Positions 22,997 through 30,653 of a stretch of 32,362 bases of DNA are shown in pieces. Within the stretch, counting starts at the first letter, position 1. Every line of letters begins with the position of its first letter. Below the pieces are notes generated by a model, which saw only the letters and a program-made list of their open reading frames with translations, did not search any database and was not told the origin of the DNA. Both the position numbers and the translations under genes were made by a program. The stretch lies in NCBI GenBank assembly GCA_905234575.1, contig CAJOIG010000006.1, forward strand, positions 1 to 32,362, read 5' to 3'. The stretch comes from an uncultured Oscillospiraceae bacterium (GTDB lineage Bacteria; Bacillota; Clostridia; Oscillospirales; Oscillospiraceae).

Positions 22997-23857
22997 ATGA
23001 AACGCTTCCCTTCCCTGCTTCTTTTGCCGATCGCCGCTCTTGCGGCGGTGTTTTTGGCTGCCTGCGGCTCCGCGTCTCCGGCCGCCGCGAAGTCCGCGGT
23101 CGAGGCCGCGCCGATCGCCGTGCGCGCCGCCATAAAGGCGCATCCTCTGCCAACGCCGACGGCCGCGCCCGCATCCACGCCGACGCCCGCGCCGACGGCA
23201 CCGTCCAAGCCGGACCCCGCGCTCCGGCCGACCCCCGCGCCGACGCCCGTTCCCACGCCGGAGCCTACGCCCGCGCCGGTCCCGCCGGATCTGCCGGAGC
23301 CGCCCGAGCCCGCGCCGGAGGGACACTTCGCGAGCACGGCCTTCCTGGGGAATTCCCTCGTGAACGGCCTGTCGCTCTACGACTACGGCGGCGTCCTCGC
23401 GGGCGCGGATTTCTACACGGAAAACAGCATGACCGTCCTCGGGATCGGCCCCAAGGCCGCCCAGCTGGAGGGAAAGAGCTATGACCGCGTCTACATCGGC
23501 CTCGGCATGAACGAGCTCGCCTATGACCGGGAGACCATCCGCGCCCGGTTTGCGGAGCTCATCGCGACCCTGCGGGCCCAGGACCCGGACCGGGTCATCT
23601 GCCTCATGGCCGTGACGCCCGTGAGCCGGAACAAGTCCGCCGGGAGCTCCAGCGTCAACATCGACCTCGTGCGCTCCTTCAACGAGATGCTGTACGACGT
23701 CGCCGCGGCCGAGGGCGTCTGGTATCTCGACGTATACGCCGCTCTGGCGGACGACGAGGGCTATCTCCCCGCGGACGTGACCCCGGACGGCGTGCATTTC
23801 AGCCCATCGTATTACGAGCGCTGGCTCGATCTTCTGAAAACGCGGTATCTTCCGTAA
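22997..23857 (+). CDS. SGNH/GDSL-type hydrolase lipoprotein
   Basis: Surface lipoprotein of 286 residues. The signal ends in LAAC (C23). Residues about 50-107 are a Pro/Thr/Ala-rich stalk (TPTPAPT-type units) that should hold the enzyme away from the membrane. The hydrolase domain follows, with nucleophile S120 in FLGNSLVNGL, a GLGMNE block with N172, and D264-x2-H267 in DGVHFS, giving the Ser-Asp-His set of SGNH enzymes. Such enzymes remove or transfer acyl groups on wall polymers or glycans; this substrate is unknown. First gene of a compact operon with two further lipoproteins. Confidence 0.87.
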   Translation: MKRFPSLLLLPIAALAAVFLAACGSASPAAAKSAVEAAPIAVRAAIKAHPLPTPTAAPASTPTPAPTAPSKPDPALRPTPAPTPVPTPEPTPAPVPPDLPEPPEPAPEGHFASTAFLGNSLVNGLSLYDYGGVLAGADFYTENSMTVLGIGPKAAQLEGKSYDRVYIGLGMNELAYDRETIRARFAELIATLRAQDPDRVICLMAVTPVSRNKSAGSSSVNIDLVRSFNEMLYDVAAAEGVWYLDVYAALADDEGYLPADVTPDGVHFSPSYYERWLDLLKTRYLP

Positions 23858-23879
23858 TCATTGAAAAGAGGTAAACGAC

Positions 23880-24338
23880 ATGAAAAAACTGCTGAGCCTG
23901 CTCCTTGCGCTTCTGACCCTCGCAAGCCTTGCCGCCTGCGGCGGCGGCGCCAAGACCGTGGACATCGACGCGCTGGCGGCGGAACTGACCGCGAGCGGCG
24001 CCTTTTCGGACATCCTCAACCCGCCCGCCGAGGGCGTGGCCGCCCGCCTGTACGACCTGCCGGAGGGCACGGCGAAGAAGACGGTCCTTTACGTCAGCAC
24101 CGGCGCAACCGCGGAGGAGATCTTCCTCGCGGAGGCCGCCGACAGCGCCGCGGCCGGCGCCCTCAAGACCGCCTGCCAGAACCGCATCGAGGCACAGAAG
24201 CAGGCCTTCGTGAACTATGCGCCCGAAGAGGTGCAGAAGCTCGACAACGCCGTCCTCGTAACCGCCGGGAACTACGTCATCCTGGTCGTGGCCTCGGACG
24301 CCGCAGCTGCCAAGGCCGTCGTGGACAAGTACGCCTGA
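23880..24338 (+). CDS. DUF4358 domain-containing lipoprotein
   Basis: Lipoprotein of 152 residues with lipobox LAAC (C20) and a mature domain I recognise as DUF4358: LYVSTGATAEEIFLAEAAD, a central helix with KTACQNRIEAQKQAFVNYAPEEVQKL, and the strand GNYVILVVASD. The family is common in Clostridia and often sits beside SGNH hydrolases and acyltransferase genes, which fits the gene before it. The molecular function is not known. It starts 22 bases after the SGNH gene behind AAGAGG and is followed after four bases by the next gene. Confidence 0.88.
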   Translation: MKKLLSLLLALLTLASLAACGGGAKTVDIDALAAELTASGAFSDILNPPAEGVAARLYDLPEGTAKKTVLYVSTGATAEEIFLAEAADSAAAGALKTACQNRIEAQKQAFVNYAPEEVQKLDNAVLVTAGNYVILVVASDAAAAKAVVDKYA

Positions 24339-24342
24339 TCCC

Positions 24343-25134
24343 ATGAGATTCCGGCGTCTTGCGCTGTGCGCGCTCCTGTGCGCGGCGCTCCTTCTGCCCT
24401 GCACCGCCTGCGGCGAGAGCAGCGGCATGCGGGTCATCGATACCTACAGCGCCGAGGGCAGCTACGTCATCGCCTTCCGCGAGGGGGACAAGCTCTGCGA
24501 GCTGGCCTCCGCCGCCATGGCGGAGCTCGTGGCGAACGGGTCCCTCCGCTCCGCCTCCTACCGCTGGTTCGGCGAGGACCTGGTCAGCGCCAAAGGCCAG
24601 GGCGGCGAGATGGACGAGCTCTGGGCCGAGGTCCCGGACCGGACCATCACCGTCGGCATCGACGTCACGAACATGCCCATGAGCTACGAGACGGCCGAGG
24701 GCTATCTCGGCTTCGACGTGGACGTGGCGAACTACATCTGCGGCTATCTCGGCTGGCGCATGGCGATCTATCCCATCGACCCGGCGAACGTGGATGTGGA
24801 GCTGCAGAGCGGCAACATCGACATGGCCATGGGCATCCCCGAGAGCGACGCGAAGAGCGGCTTCAGCTACTCTCCGGCGTACCTCACGAGCCGGTATGTG
24901 CTGGTGGCCCGTGTGAACGGGCGCGTCCGGGACCGCTCGGCCCTCAAGGGCAAGAACCTCGGCGTCACCGTGACCGACCTCGACATTCTGATGCAGGACC
25001 AGAAATTCGTAAACTCCCTCGGCAGCGTCACCTATCAGACCGACACCGACGGGCTGTTCCGGGCCCTGCTTTTGGGGGACGTGGACGGCATCCTCGTCTC
25101 CAGCGTCGCCGCGGCGTACTACATGAAGACCTGA
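24343..25134 (+). CDS. Circularly permuted family 3 solute-binding lipoprotein
   Basis: Lipoprotein of 263 residues (lipobox around C23). Residues 29-79 (MRVIDTYSAEGSYVIAFREGD to SYRWFGEDL) match what is normally the C-terminal end of a family 3 solute-binding protein. The usual N-terminal start (TITVGIDVTNMPMSYETAEG, then YLGFDVDVANYICGYLGW) comes only at residue 101. The protein stops at VDGILVSSVAAAYYMKT, where a normal protein would continue into the segment found here at the front. All parts are present once but in rotated order. No permease or ATPase is next to it, so it may deliver a ligand to a shared transporter or act as a sensor. It lacks a clear ribosome site and is probably coupled to the preceding gene. 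Confidence 0.85.
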   Translation: MRFRRLALCALLCAALLLPCTACGESSGMRVIDTYSAEGSYVIAFREGDKLCELASAAMAELVANGSLRSASYRWFGEDLVSAKGQGGEMDELWAEVPDRTITVGIDVTNMPMSYETAEGYLGFDVDVANYICGYLGWRMAIYPIDPANVDVELQSGNIDMAMGIPESDAKSGFSYSPAYLTSRYVLVARVNGRVRDRSALKGKNLGVTVTDLDILMQDQKFVNSLGSVTYQTDTDGLFRALLLGDVDGILVSSVAAAYYMKT

Positions 25135-25148
25135 CGAACGAACACGAA

Positions 25149-25196
25149 AACGGGCTGTGAAGTCCGGGAGTCATCCCGCTTCACAGCCCGTTATTG
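25149..25196. terminator. Bidirectional terminator between the lipoprotein operon and the L,D-transpeptidase
   Basis: A 14-bp stem (25149-25162 with 25179-25192) encloses a second 5-bp hairpin. T-rich sequence follows on the plus strand and TTTTCG on the minus strand. Confidence 0.85.
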
Positions 25197-25208
25197 TTGT
25201 TTGCAGAA

Positions 25209-26888
25209 TCAGTAAACGACCACCCTTGTGCCCGAGGGGATGTTCTGGTAGATCCAGTAGGCGTTGTCGTACGCGAGGCGGACGCAGCCGTGGGACAGCG
25301 GCAGGCCGAGGCGTCCGTCCTGGAGCGAGCCGTCGGCGTTGTAGGTCACGGAATGGAACAGGTAATTGCCGTAAAACTGCGTGTACCAGAAGCACAGGGA
25401 GCCGTAGGAATAGAAGGAATATCCCCGCGCCTTCACCGTGAAGGAGCCCGTGACCGTGGGCGAGCTCGCCGCGCCCGGCGTGCAGTCCCAGAAAAACTGC
25501 AGCGCCCAGCCGCCGCCGTCCCGATAGAACACGCCGGTCTTGCAGGCGGCGGTATCCACGAGGATCATCCAGTCCGTGGCGCTGTCATACCAGGCCGTCG
25601 CCTCCTGCATATAGCGCCTTGCGCCGTCCGCCGCCGAGCCGTCGGAGCGGACCTCCCAGCCGTCGATCGTCACATCGTGGGCGTTGGAGCCCCGGGGACC
25701 GGCGTTTTCCTCCGCGCCGGTGTAGAAGTAATAGTACGCGCCGCCGAGGTACTGCCAGCCCGTGCGCATCTTCCCGTCGCTGCCGAAGTAGTACCAGTAG
25801 CCGTCGATCACCCGCCAGCCCTTTTGCATGGTGGCGTCCTCCGGGCGCATGTAGTAGGTTTCGCCGTCCCGGTCGGCCCAGCCGCGGTGTACGATGCCGG
25901 TGTCCGGCTCGAAGTAGTACCAGTAGCCGTCATTGCAGAAGCACCAGCCCGTGGTCATGACGCCGTTCGGGCCGAAATAGTACCACAGCCCGTCGATCTT
26001 GCGCCAGCCCTTCTGCATGGTGCCGTCTTCCGGACGCATGTAGTAGGTCTTCCCGTCCGAGGTAGCCCAGCCCCGGTGGACGACGCCGGTATCGGGCTCG
26101 AAATAGTACCAGTAGCCGTCGTTGGCCTGGACCCAGCCCGTGGCCATGACGCCGTCCGAGAGGAAGTAGTACCACAGGCCGTCCAGATACAGCCAGCCCG
26201 TCCGGGCGATGGCGTTCGATGGGTTGAAGTAGTACTTCCGGCCGTCTACCTCCTGCCAGCCCCGGTGGACGACGCCGGTGTCGGGCTCGAAGTAGTAAAG
26301 GTCGCCCCAGATGTTCGTCAGGCCGGAGGCGGCCGTGCCGTCAGAGTTGAAATAGTACCACAGCCCGCCGGTGTAGAGCCAACCGGTGCGCATGGTGGCG
26401 TCGGAGGGGTTGAAGTAGTAGAGCCTGCCGTCGATCTCCTGGAAGCCGCGGTGCACGACGCCGGTGTCCGGCTCAAAGTAGTAGTAGTTCCAGAGGGGCT
26501 TGCACAGGCCGGTGGCAAGGGTCCCGTCGGACCAGAAGTAGTACCACAGCCCGTCCAGATACAGCCATCCGGTATGCTTCGCGCCGGTGCTGGGATCGAT
26601 GTAGTAACGGGAACCGTCGGCATCCGTGACGAAGGCCGATTCCTCGCCGTCTCCGTCCACCCAGGGATAGACCGGCTCCTCCGCGGGGGCCTCCGCCGCG
26701 GCTTCCGACGGCTCGGAAGCGTATGCCGAGGTAGTCTCCTCGGCCGGGAGCGTATCCTCTTCGGCGACCGCCTCCGAGGCAACGGAGACGTCCTCCTCCC
26801 CGTCGGCCGCGAACGCCGGGACCGCCGCCAGGATCACCGCGGCGAGAAGAAGCGCCGTGACCCGTCGTGTCCATTCAAGAAATCTCAT
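25209..26888 (-). CDS. L,D-transpeptidase with choline-binding-type wall repeats
   Basis: Secreted protein of 559 residues. The signal peptide ends in AFA (about 27), followed by an acidic Ala/Glu-rich linker. Next come about a dozen Trp/Tyr-rich repeats of about 21 residues (GWLYLDGLWYYF, EPDTGVVHRGW), then a C-terminal YkuD domain with H512, and H533 and C535 in SHGCVRL. YkuD enzymes make 3-3 peptidoglycan cross-links or attach proteins to the wall, and the repeats are of the CW-binding type that hold choline or wall glycans. The repeats are arranged as four 63-residue super-repeats. The start at 26888 follows AAGGAG and lies downstream of its promoter; longer in-frame readings upstream are not translated. 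Confidence 0.92.
   Translation of the reverse strand: MRFLEWTRRVTALLLAAVILAAVPAFAADGEEDVSVASEAVAEEDTLPAEETTSAYASEPSEAAAEAPAEEPVYPWVDGDGEESAFVTDADGSRYYIDPSTGAKHTGWLYLDGLWYYFWSDGTLATGLCKPLWNYYYFEPDTGVVHRGFQEIDGRLYYFNPSDATMRTGWLYTGGLWYYFNSDGTAASGLTNIWGDLYYFEPDTGVVHRGWQEVDGRKYYFNPSNAIARTGWLYLDGLWYYFLSDGVMATGWVQANDGYWYYFEPDTGVVHRGWATSDGKTYYMRPEDGTMQKGWRKIDGLWYYFGPNGVMTTGWCFCNDGYWYYFEPDTGIVHRGWADRDGETYYMRPEDATMQKGWRVIDGYWYYFGSDGKMRTGWQYLGGAYYYFYTGAEENAGPRGSNAHDVTIDGWEVRSDGSAADGARRYMQEATAWYDSATDWMILVDTAACKTGVFYRDGGGWALQFFWDCTPGAASSPTVTGSFTVKARGYSFYSYGSLCFWYTQFYGNYLFHSVTYNADGSLQDGRLGLPLSHGCVRLAYDNAYWIYQNIPSGTRVVVY
25720..26590 (-). repeat. Tandem 189-bp super-repeat in the L,D-transpeptidase gene
   Basis: Four units of 63 codons, each beginning near the EPDTG motif, follow each other with high nucleotide similarity; two neighbouring EPDTG codings (near 25908 and 26097) are exactly 189 bases apart. 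Each unit holds three wall-binding repeats. Such an array can gain or lose units by recombination. Confidence 0.75.
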
Positions 26889-26927
26889 ATCCTCACTCCT
26901 TCCAACGTTTGGTTCTGTCTGTATTCC

Positions 26928-26957
26928 ATTGTACACAGCCGCGCCGCCCCGTGTCAA
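26928..26957 (-). promoter_or_regulatory. Promoter of the L,D-transpeptidase gene
   Basis: On the minus strand, TTGACA (26952-26957) and TACAAT (26928-26933) are 18 bases apart, just downstream of the MFS gene end. Confidence 0.8.
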
Positions 26958-26973
26958 GGAAAACGGGGTCCGG

Positions 26974-28185
26974 TCATGTCCGGTCACGCCGACGGTACAG
27001 GCTCTGGATCCCCAGCACGGAAAACGCCGCGCACAGCGCGAAGAACAGGTACGCCGGGACGTAGCTCCCGCCAAAGCGGTCCGCCAGAAGCCCCGGCAGC
27101 GTGGAGAACAGCAGGCCGCCCGCAGCATAGCCCACCTGGAAGCGGCGGACGGCGGCGTCATAGGTCTCCGGCGTGCTCAGGTCCCCGGCCCAGGTCGTGA
27201 TCCCGACGGTCCCGAGGGCGAGGCCCGGACCGTACAGCGCCATGGCGAGCAGGAGCAGCGTGGTGCTCCCCGCGGTGAAACAGCTCAGCAGCAGCCCCGC
27301 CAGGAGCAGAACGCCGAACAGCCAGTTCGTCCGCACCGGTCCGAGGCGTTCCTCCAGCACGCCGTAGGCGGACTTGCCCAGCATGAGCGTAACGCCGGAA
27401 AATGTGACGGCGAGGGCGGTGGTGTGGGCGGAGAAACCCTCACCCCGGGTCAGGACGGTGATGTGGCTGTACCCGACGCTCGTGAAGGCCCCGACGCAGA
27501 GGAGGATCGGCACGAGCAGCAGCCAGTCCCGCCGCGCGAGCTCCCGGCCGCCCGCCGTAAAGTCCTCGTGATTCACCCGATCCCAGCTCCCGTAGGGCTC
27601 CATGCCCCGGTCCGCCGGGCGGCTGCGGATGAGCAGGACCGCTGCCAGCACGAGCGCCGCGATGAAGAAACCCTCCGCCCGGAAGGCAAAGCGCAGGCCG
27701 CGCGTCTCGATGATCCGCGTCAGAAGCGACGGGATGCCGAGCGTGGACAGCCCCGTCACCGCGGAACAGAGCCCCAGTGCAAGCGTGCGCTTTTCGATGA
27801 ACCACCGCTCCATGAGCATGGCCACGGGAATCATCGTCCCGACGCCGTAGCCGAGGCCGACCACCGCCGCGGCCAGCGCGCAGGCAGGAAAGCCGGACGC
27901 GGCCCCGAACAGGAAAAAGCCCGCCGTCGTCAGAGCACCTGCGATCCCCATGCCCGCGCGCAGGGACAGACGCCGGTAATACGGGCCGGACAGCAGCATC
28001 GACACGAAGCTCGTCAGGCTCCGCACCGTCACAAGCAGGGACGACTGCGCGTTCGTGAAGCCGTTCTGCGCGAGGATATAGGGCTGGAAGATCGTAAAGG
28101 CATTCACGGCGAGGCCGCTCGTGCAGAACAGGATCAGAGCGCCGCCCGCGCATACCGCCCACGCGTAATGGGGTCTGTGCTTCAT
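26974..28185 (-). CDS. MFS transporter
   Basis: Membrane carrier of 403 residues with about twelve helices. It starts KHRPHYAWAVCAGGALILF, with a GPYYRRLSLRAGM loop after helix 2, a GLGYGVGTMIPVAMLMERWF stretch and a charged central loop (SRPADRGMEPYGSWDRVNHEDF). The NGFTNAQSSLLVTVRSL region resembles the oxalate/formate antiporter and monocarboxylate group, like the carrier at the left end of the window. The substrate is unknown. GGGGAGGG precedes the ATG. The promoter was not identified with confidence; the tRNA terminator (28269-28310) lies upstream. Confidence 0.9.
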   Translation of the reverse strand: MKHRPHYAWAVCAGGALILFCTSGLAVNAFTIFQPYILAQNGFTNAQSSLLVTVRSLTSFVSMLLSGPYYRRLSLRAGMGIAGALTTAGFFLFGAASGFPACALAAAVVGLGYGVGTMIPVAMLMERWFIEKRTLALGLCSAVTGLSTLGIPSLLTRIIETRGLRFAFRAEGFFIAALVLAAVLLIRSRPADRGMEPYGSWDRVNHEDFTAGGRELARRDWLLLVPILLCVGAFTSVGYSHITVLTRGEGFSAHTTALAVTFSGVTLMLGKSAYGVLEERLGPVRTNWLFGVLLLAGLLLSCFTAGSTTLLLLAMALYGPGLALGTVGITTWAGDLSTPETYDAAVRRFQVGYAAGGLLFSTLPGLLADRFGGSYVPAYLFFALCAAFSVLGIQSLYRRRDRT

Positions 28186-28268
28186 CGTTTTTCCCTCCCC
28201 TGCCCATGTCCGACCGCCTGCGGGCCGGCAATACTCCAGGTCAGATCCTTTTTGCCTCTTTCCGTCTC

Positions 28269-28310
28269 AAAAAGCCAAAACCGGAACCCAGCGCAGCGGT
28301 TCCGGTTTTG
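28269..28310 (-). terminator. Terminator downstream of tRNA-Leu
   Basis: A 13-bp stem (28276-28288 with 28298-28310) with a nine-base loop is followed on the minus strand by GGCTTTTT (T run at 28273-28269). The 75 bases between it and the tRNA hold only a small palindrome (CTTTCGCGAAAG near 28343) and no gene. Confidence 0.8.
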
Positions 28311-28384
28311 AAAAGGAGGAAGGAGCTTGCGGATGTGCAGCTTTCGCGAAAGCGGAAGCGGAACGGAGCATGCTTCTTCCGACG

Positions 28385-28468
28385 TGGTACCGGCAGCGGG
28401 ACTTGAACCCGCACGCCTTTCGGCAAGGGATTTTAAGTCCCCTGTGTCTGCCATTCCACCATGCCGGC
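28385..28468 (-). tRNA. tRNA-Leu (anticodon TAA), CCA encoded
   Basis: The minus strand begins GCCGGCATGGTGGAATGG and ends in TACCA. The anticodon loop CTTAAAA carries TAA, reading UUA/UUG. A long variable arm (TGCCGAAAGGCG) marks it as class II. The T-arm is CGGGTTCAAGTCCCG. The acceptor stem pairs fully apart from a G-T at the first position. Confidence 0.96.
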
Positions 28469-28476
28469 GTGATCGG

Positions 28477-28503
28477 CCGCCGGGACCGTCCCGGCGGTTT
28501 TTT
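28477..28503 (+). terminator. Plus-strand terminator inside the tRNA leader
   Basis: A 9-bp G+C stem (28477-28485 with 28489-28497) with a three-base loop is followed by six T on the plus strand. No plus-strand gene precedes it. On the minus strand the same sequence is a leader hairpin between the promoter and the tRNA. Confidence 0.65.
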
Positions 28504-28505
28504 CT

Positions 28506-28534
28506 AGCTTACACCATCCAAAATCGTTTGACAA
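28506..28534 (-). promoter_or_regulatory. Promoter of tRNA-Leu
   Basis: On the minus strand, TTGTCA (28529-28534) and TAAGCT (28506-28511) are 17 bases apart. Confidence 0.65.
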
Positions 28535-28574
28535 GGGGCTTTTGCGCGGCAAACCTGTTAATTAAATGACTAAT

Positions 28575-28603
28575 TTGCATTGTGCTTTCGCGTGTCGTAT
28601 AAT
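28575..28603 (+). promoter_or_regulatory. Promoter of recJ
   Basis: TTGCAT (28575-28580) and TATAAT (28598-28603) are separated by 17 bases, giving a leader of about 30 bases before the recJ ATG. Confidence 0.82.
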
Positions 28604-28639
28604 AGTTCCAATTAATAAAAATAAGGATAGCATGAAAAA

Positions 28640-30616
28640 ATGAACAGAACGGTATGGACCCTTCCTTCGGTTCGGACCATACCCGAGGAGCTTCTGCGGG
28701 CGGGGTATACCCCTTTGCTGGCTGCTGTGCTGGCCGCCCGCGGCATCGTCACGGCCGAGGCCGCCGCCGAACTGCTGGCGTGCGGTCCCGAGGTATTGAG
28801 CGATCCATTCGCCCTGCGCGACATGGACCGCGCGGCTGCGCGCATCCGTCTGGCCCGGGAGCGGGGCGAGACGGTCGCGGTCTACGGCGACTACGACGCG
28901 GACGGCATCACCGCCGCGTGCCTTCTGACGGAAGTCCTTCGGGCTGCCGGACTGCACACCGAGATCTACATCCCCGACCGCAGCGAGGGCTACGGCGTGA
29001 ACAACGCCGCGGTCGAGCTCCTGCGGGACAGGGGCGTCTCCCTCATCATCACCGTGGACACGGGCATCACCGCCGTGGCGGAGACGGACTACGCCGCCTC
29101 CCTGGGGGTGGACGTGATCATCACGGACCACCACGAGTGCCAGGCGGAGCTTCCCCGGGCGGCCGCCGTGGTGGACCCGAAGCGCCCGGACGACGACGCG
29201 CCGGACCGCTGTCTCGCCGGCGTGGGCGTGGCCTTCAAGCTGGCCTGCGCCCTGTGCGGAGACCCGGAGGCGATCCTCGATCGCTTCGCGGACCTCGTCG
29301 CCATCGGCACCGTGGCGGACGTGATGCCCCTCGTGGGCGAGAACCGCTACATCGTCACCCGCGGCCTCGAAAAGCTGCGGACGGACCCCTGCCCGGGGCT
29401 CGACGCCCTCATCGAGCTGACGAACGTCAACCGCCCGACCCTGAACGCCGCCGCCATCAGCTTCCGGCTGGCCCCCTGCATCAATGCCGCGGGCCGGCTG
29501 TTCCAGGTGGCCCAGTCCTCGAAGCTGCTGCTCGAGCAGGACCCGGCCACCGCCCGGGACCTGGCGGAGGAACTCTGCGGCATCAACCGCACCCGCCGGG
29601 AGCTCGAGGCCGACATCATGGAACAGGCCCGGCAGCTCCTGCGCGGCACGGAGGCGCCCGCCGCGCCCATCGTGCTCGCCCGGGAGGACTGGCACCAGGG
29701 CATCATCGGCATCGCGGCCTCCCGGCTCGTGGACCGCTACCGCACCCCGGTCATCATGATCTCCCTCAAGGGGGACATGGGCAAGGGCTCGGGCCGGAGC
29801 TACGGCGACTTTGACCTCTTCGCCGCGCTGAACGAATGCCGGGATCTGCTCGTCACCTTCGGCGGCCACGCGGAGGCCGCAGGCCTGACCATTGAGCGGA
29901 AAAACATCGACGCCTTCCGCGAGGCGCTGGGCGCGTATTACGCCGCCCATCCGCCCCGCGCGAACCGGACCCTCTGCCCGGACGTGCTCATCGAAGACCC
30001 GTCCTGGCTCTCCCTGCGGAACACCGCGTCCCTCGCGCAGCTCGAGCCCTGCGGCGCCGCGAACCCCCGGCCGCTCTTCTGCATGACGGATACCCGCGTC
30101 GTTTCCATCACCGCCGTCGGCGGCGGCGCCCACACGAAGCTCCAGCTCGGAAAGGGCGGGCAGGTCTTCGACGCCATCTGGTTCGGGCAGGACCCCGACC
30201 GGCTGGACCTCTATCCCGGCTGCACGGCAGACGTCGCCTTTGAGCCGGAGATCAACGAATTCCGCGGCCGCCGGAGCGTCCAGCTCCAGATCAAGGCCAT
30301 GCGCTGGGAGCCCGGCGCCCCCTGGCAGGGCATCCTGGACGGCAGGGACGGACACGGTTACCGCATGAACCGCGCAGAGCTCGGCACCCTGTGGCGCGCC
30401 CTCGAGAAGCTCTGCCCCGCCCGGGTGGAGCTCGGATCCCTCGGCGATCTCGAGCCCCGGCTGCAGCCCGGACAGATCGCCCTGGGCCTGCGGGTGCTCT
30501 CGGAGCTCTCCCTGGCCCGTCTCACCGCGGAGGACGGCGGCGTGACCGTCGAGCTGACCCGCGAAAAGCGCGCGGATCTCTTCACCTCCCCCGCCTGGCA
30601 AAAGCATCATCGCTGA
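28640..30616 (+). CDS. recJ: Single-stranded-DNA-specific exonuclease RecJ
   Basis: 5'-3' exonuclease of 658 residues acting in recombination and mismatch or excision repair. DHH-domain motifs: VYGDYDADG (81-89), VDTGI (139-143), DHHE (163-166) and a conserved IGTVADVMPL region. The DHHA1 domain carries HQGIIGIAASRL and the FGGHAEAAGL hallmark. An OB-like region and a C-terminal extension make it longer than the E. coli protein, as is common in Clostridia. A three-codon reading frame (ATG AAA AAA TGA) at 28632-28643 overlaps the start. It is followed by rel, a frequent order in Firmicutes, though without the apt gene often found between them. Confidence 0.96.
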   Translation: MNRTVWTLPSVRTIPEELLRAGYTPLLAAVLAARGIVTAEAAAELLACGPEVLSDPFALRDMDRAAARIRLARERGETVAVYGDYDADGITAACLLTEVLRAAGLHTEIYIPDRSEGYGVNNAAVELLRDRGVSLIITVDTGITAVAETDYAASLGVDVIITDHHECQAELPRAAAVVDPKRPDDDAPDRCLAGVGVAFKLACALCGDPEAILDRFADLVAIGTVADVMPLVGENRYIVTRGLEKLRTDPCPGLDALIELTNVNRPTLNAAAISFRLAPCINAAGRLFQVAQSSKLLLEQDPATARDLAEELCGINRTRRELEADIMEQARQLLRGTEAPAAPIVLAREDWHQGIIGIAASRLVDRYRTPVIMISLKGDMGKGSGRSYGDFDLFAALNECRDLLVTFGGHAEAAGLTIERKNIDAFREALGAYYAAHPPRANRTLCPDVLIEDPSWLSLRNTASLAQLEPCGAANPRPLFCMTDTRVVSITAVGGGAHTKLQLGKGGQVFDAIWFGQDPDRLDLYPGCTADVAFEPEINEFRGRRSVQLQIKAMRWEPGAPWQGILDGRDGHGYRMNRAELGTLWRALEKLCPARVELGSLGDLEPRLQPGQIALGLRVLSELSLARLTAEDGGVTVELTREKRADLFTSPAWQKHHR

Positions 30617-30653
30617 TGCTATTCCTCGATAGAAACAAAATAGGAGCGTCACC

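Noticed and set aside
25720..26590. CRISPR array
   Set aside because: The regular 189-base repetition is inside a coding gene and encodes wall-binding repeats; there are no short repeats with unique spacers.
26889..27161. N-terminal extension of the L,D-transpeptidase frame
   Set aside because: The promoter at 26928-26957 and a good ribosome site plus signal peptide at 26888 place the true start downstream.
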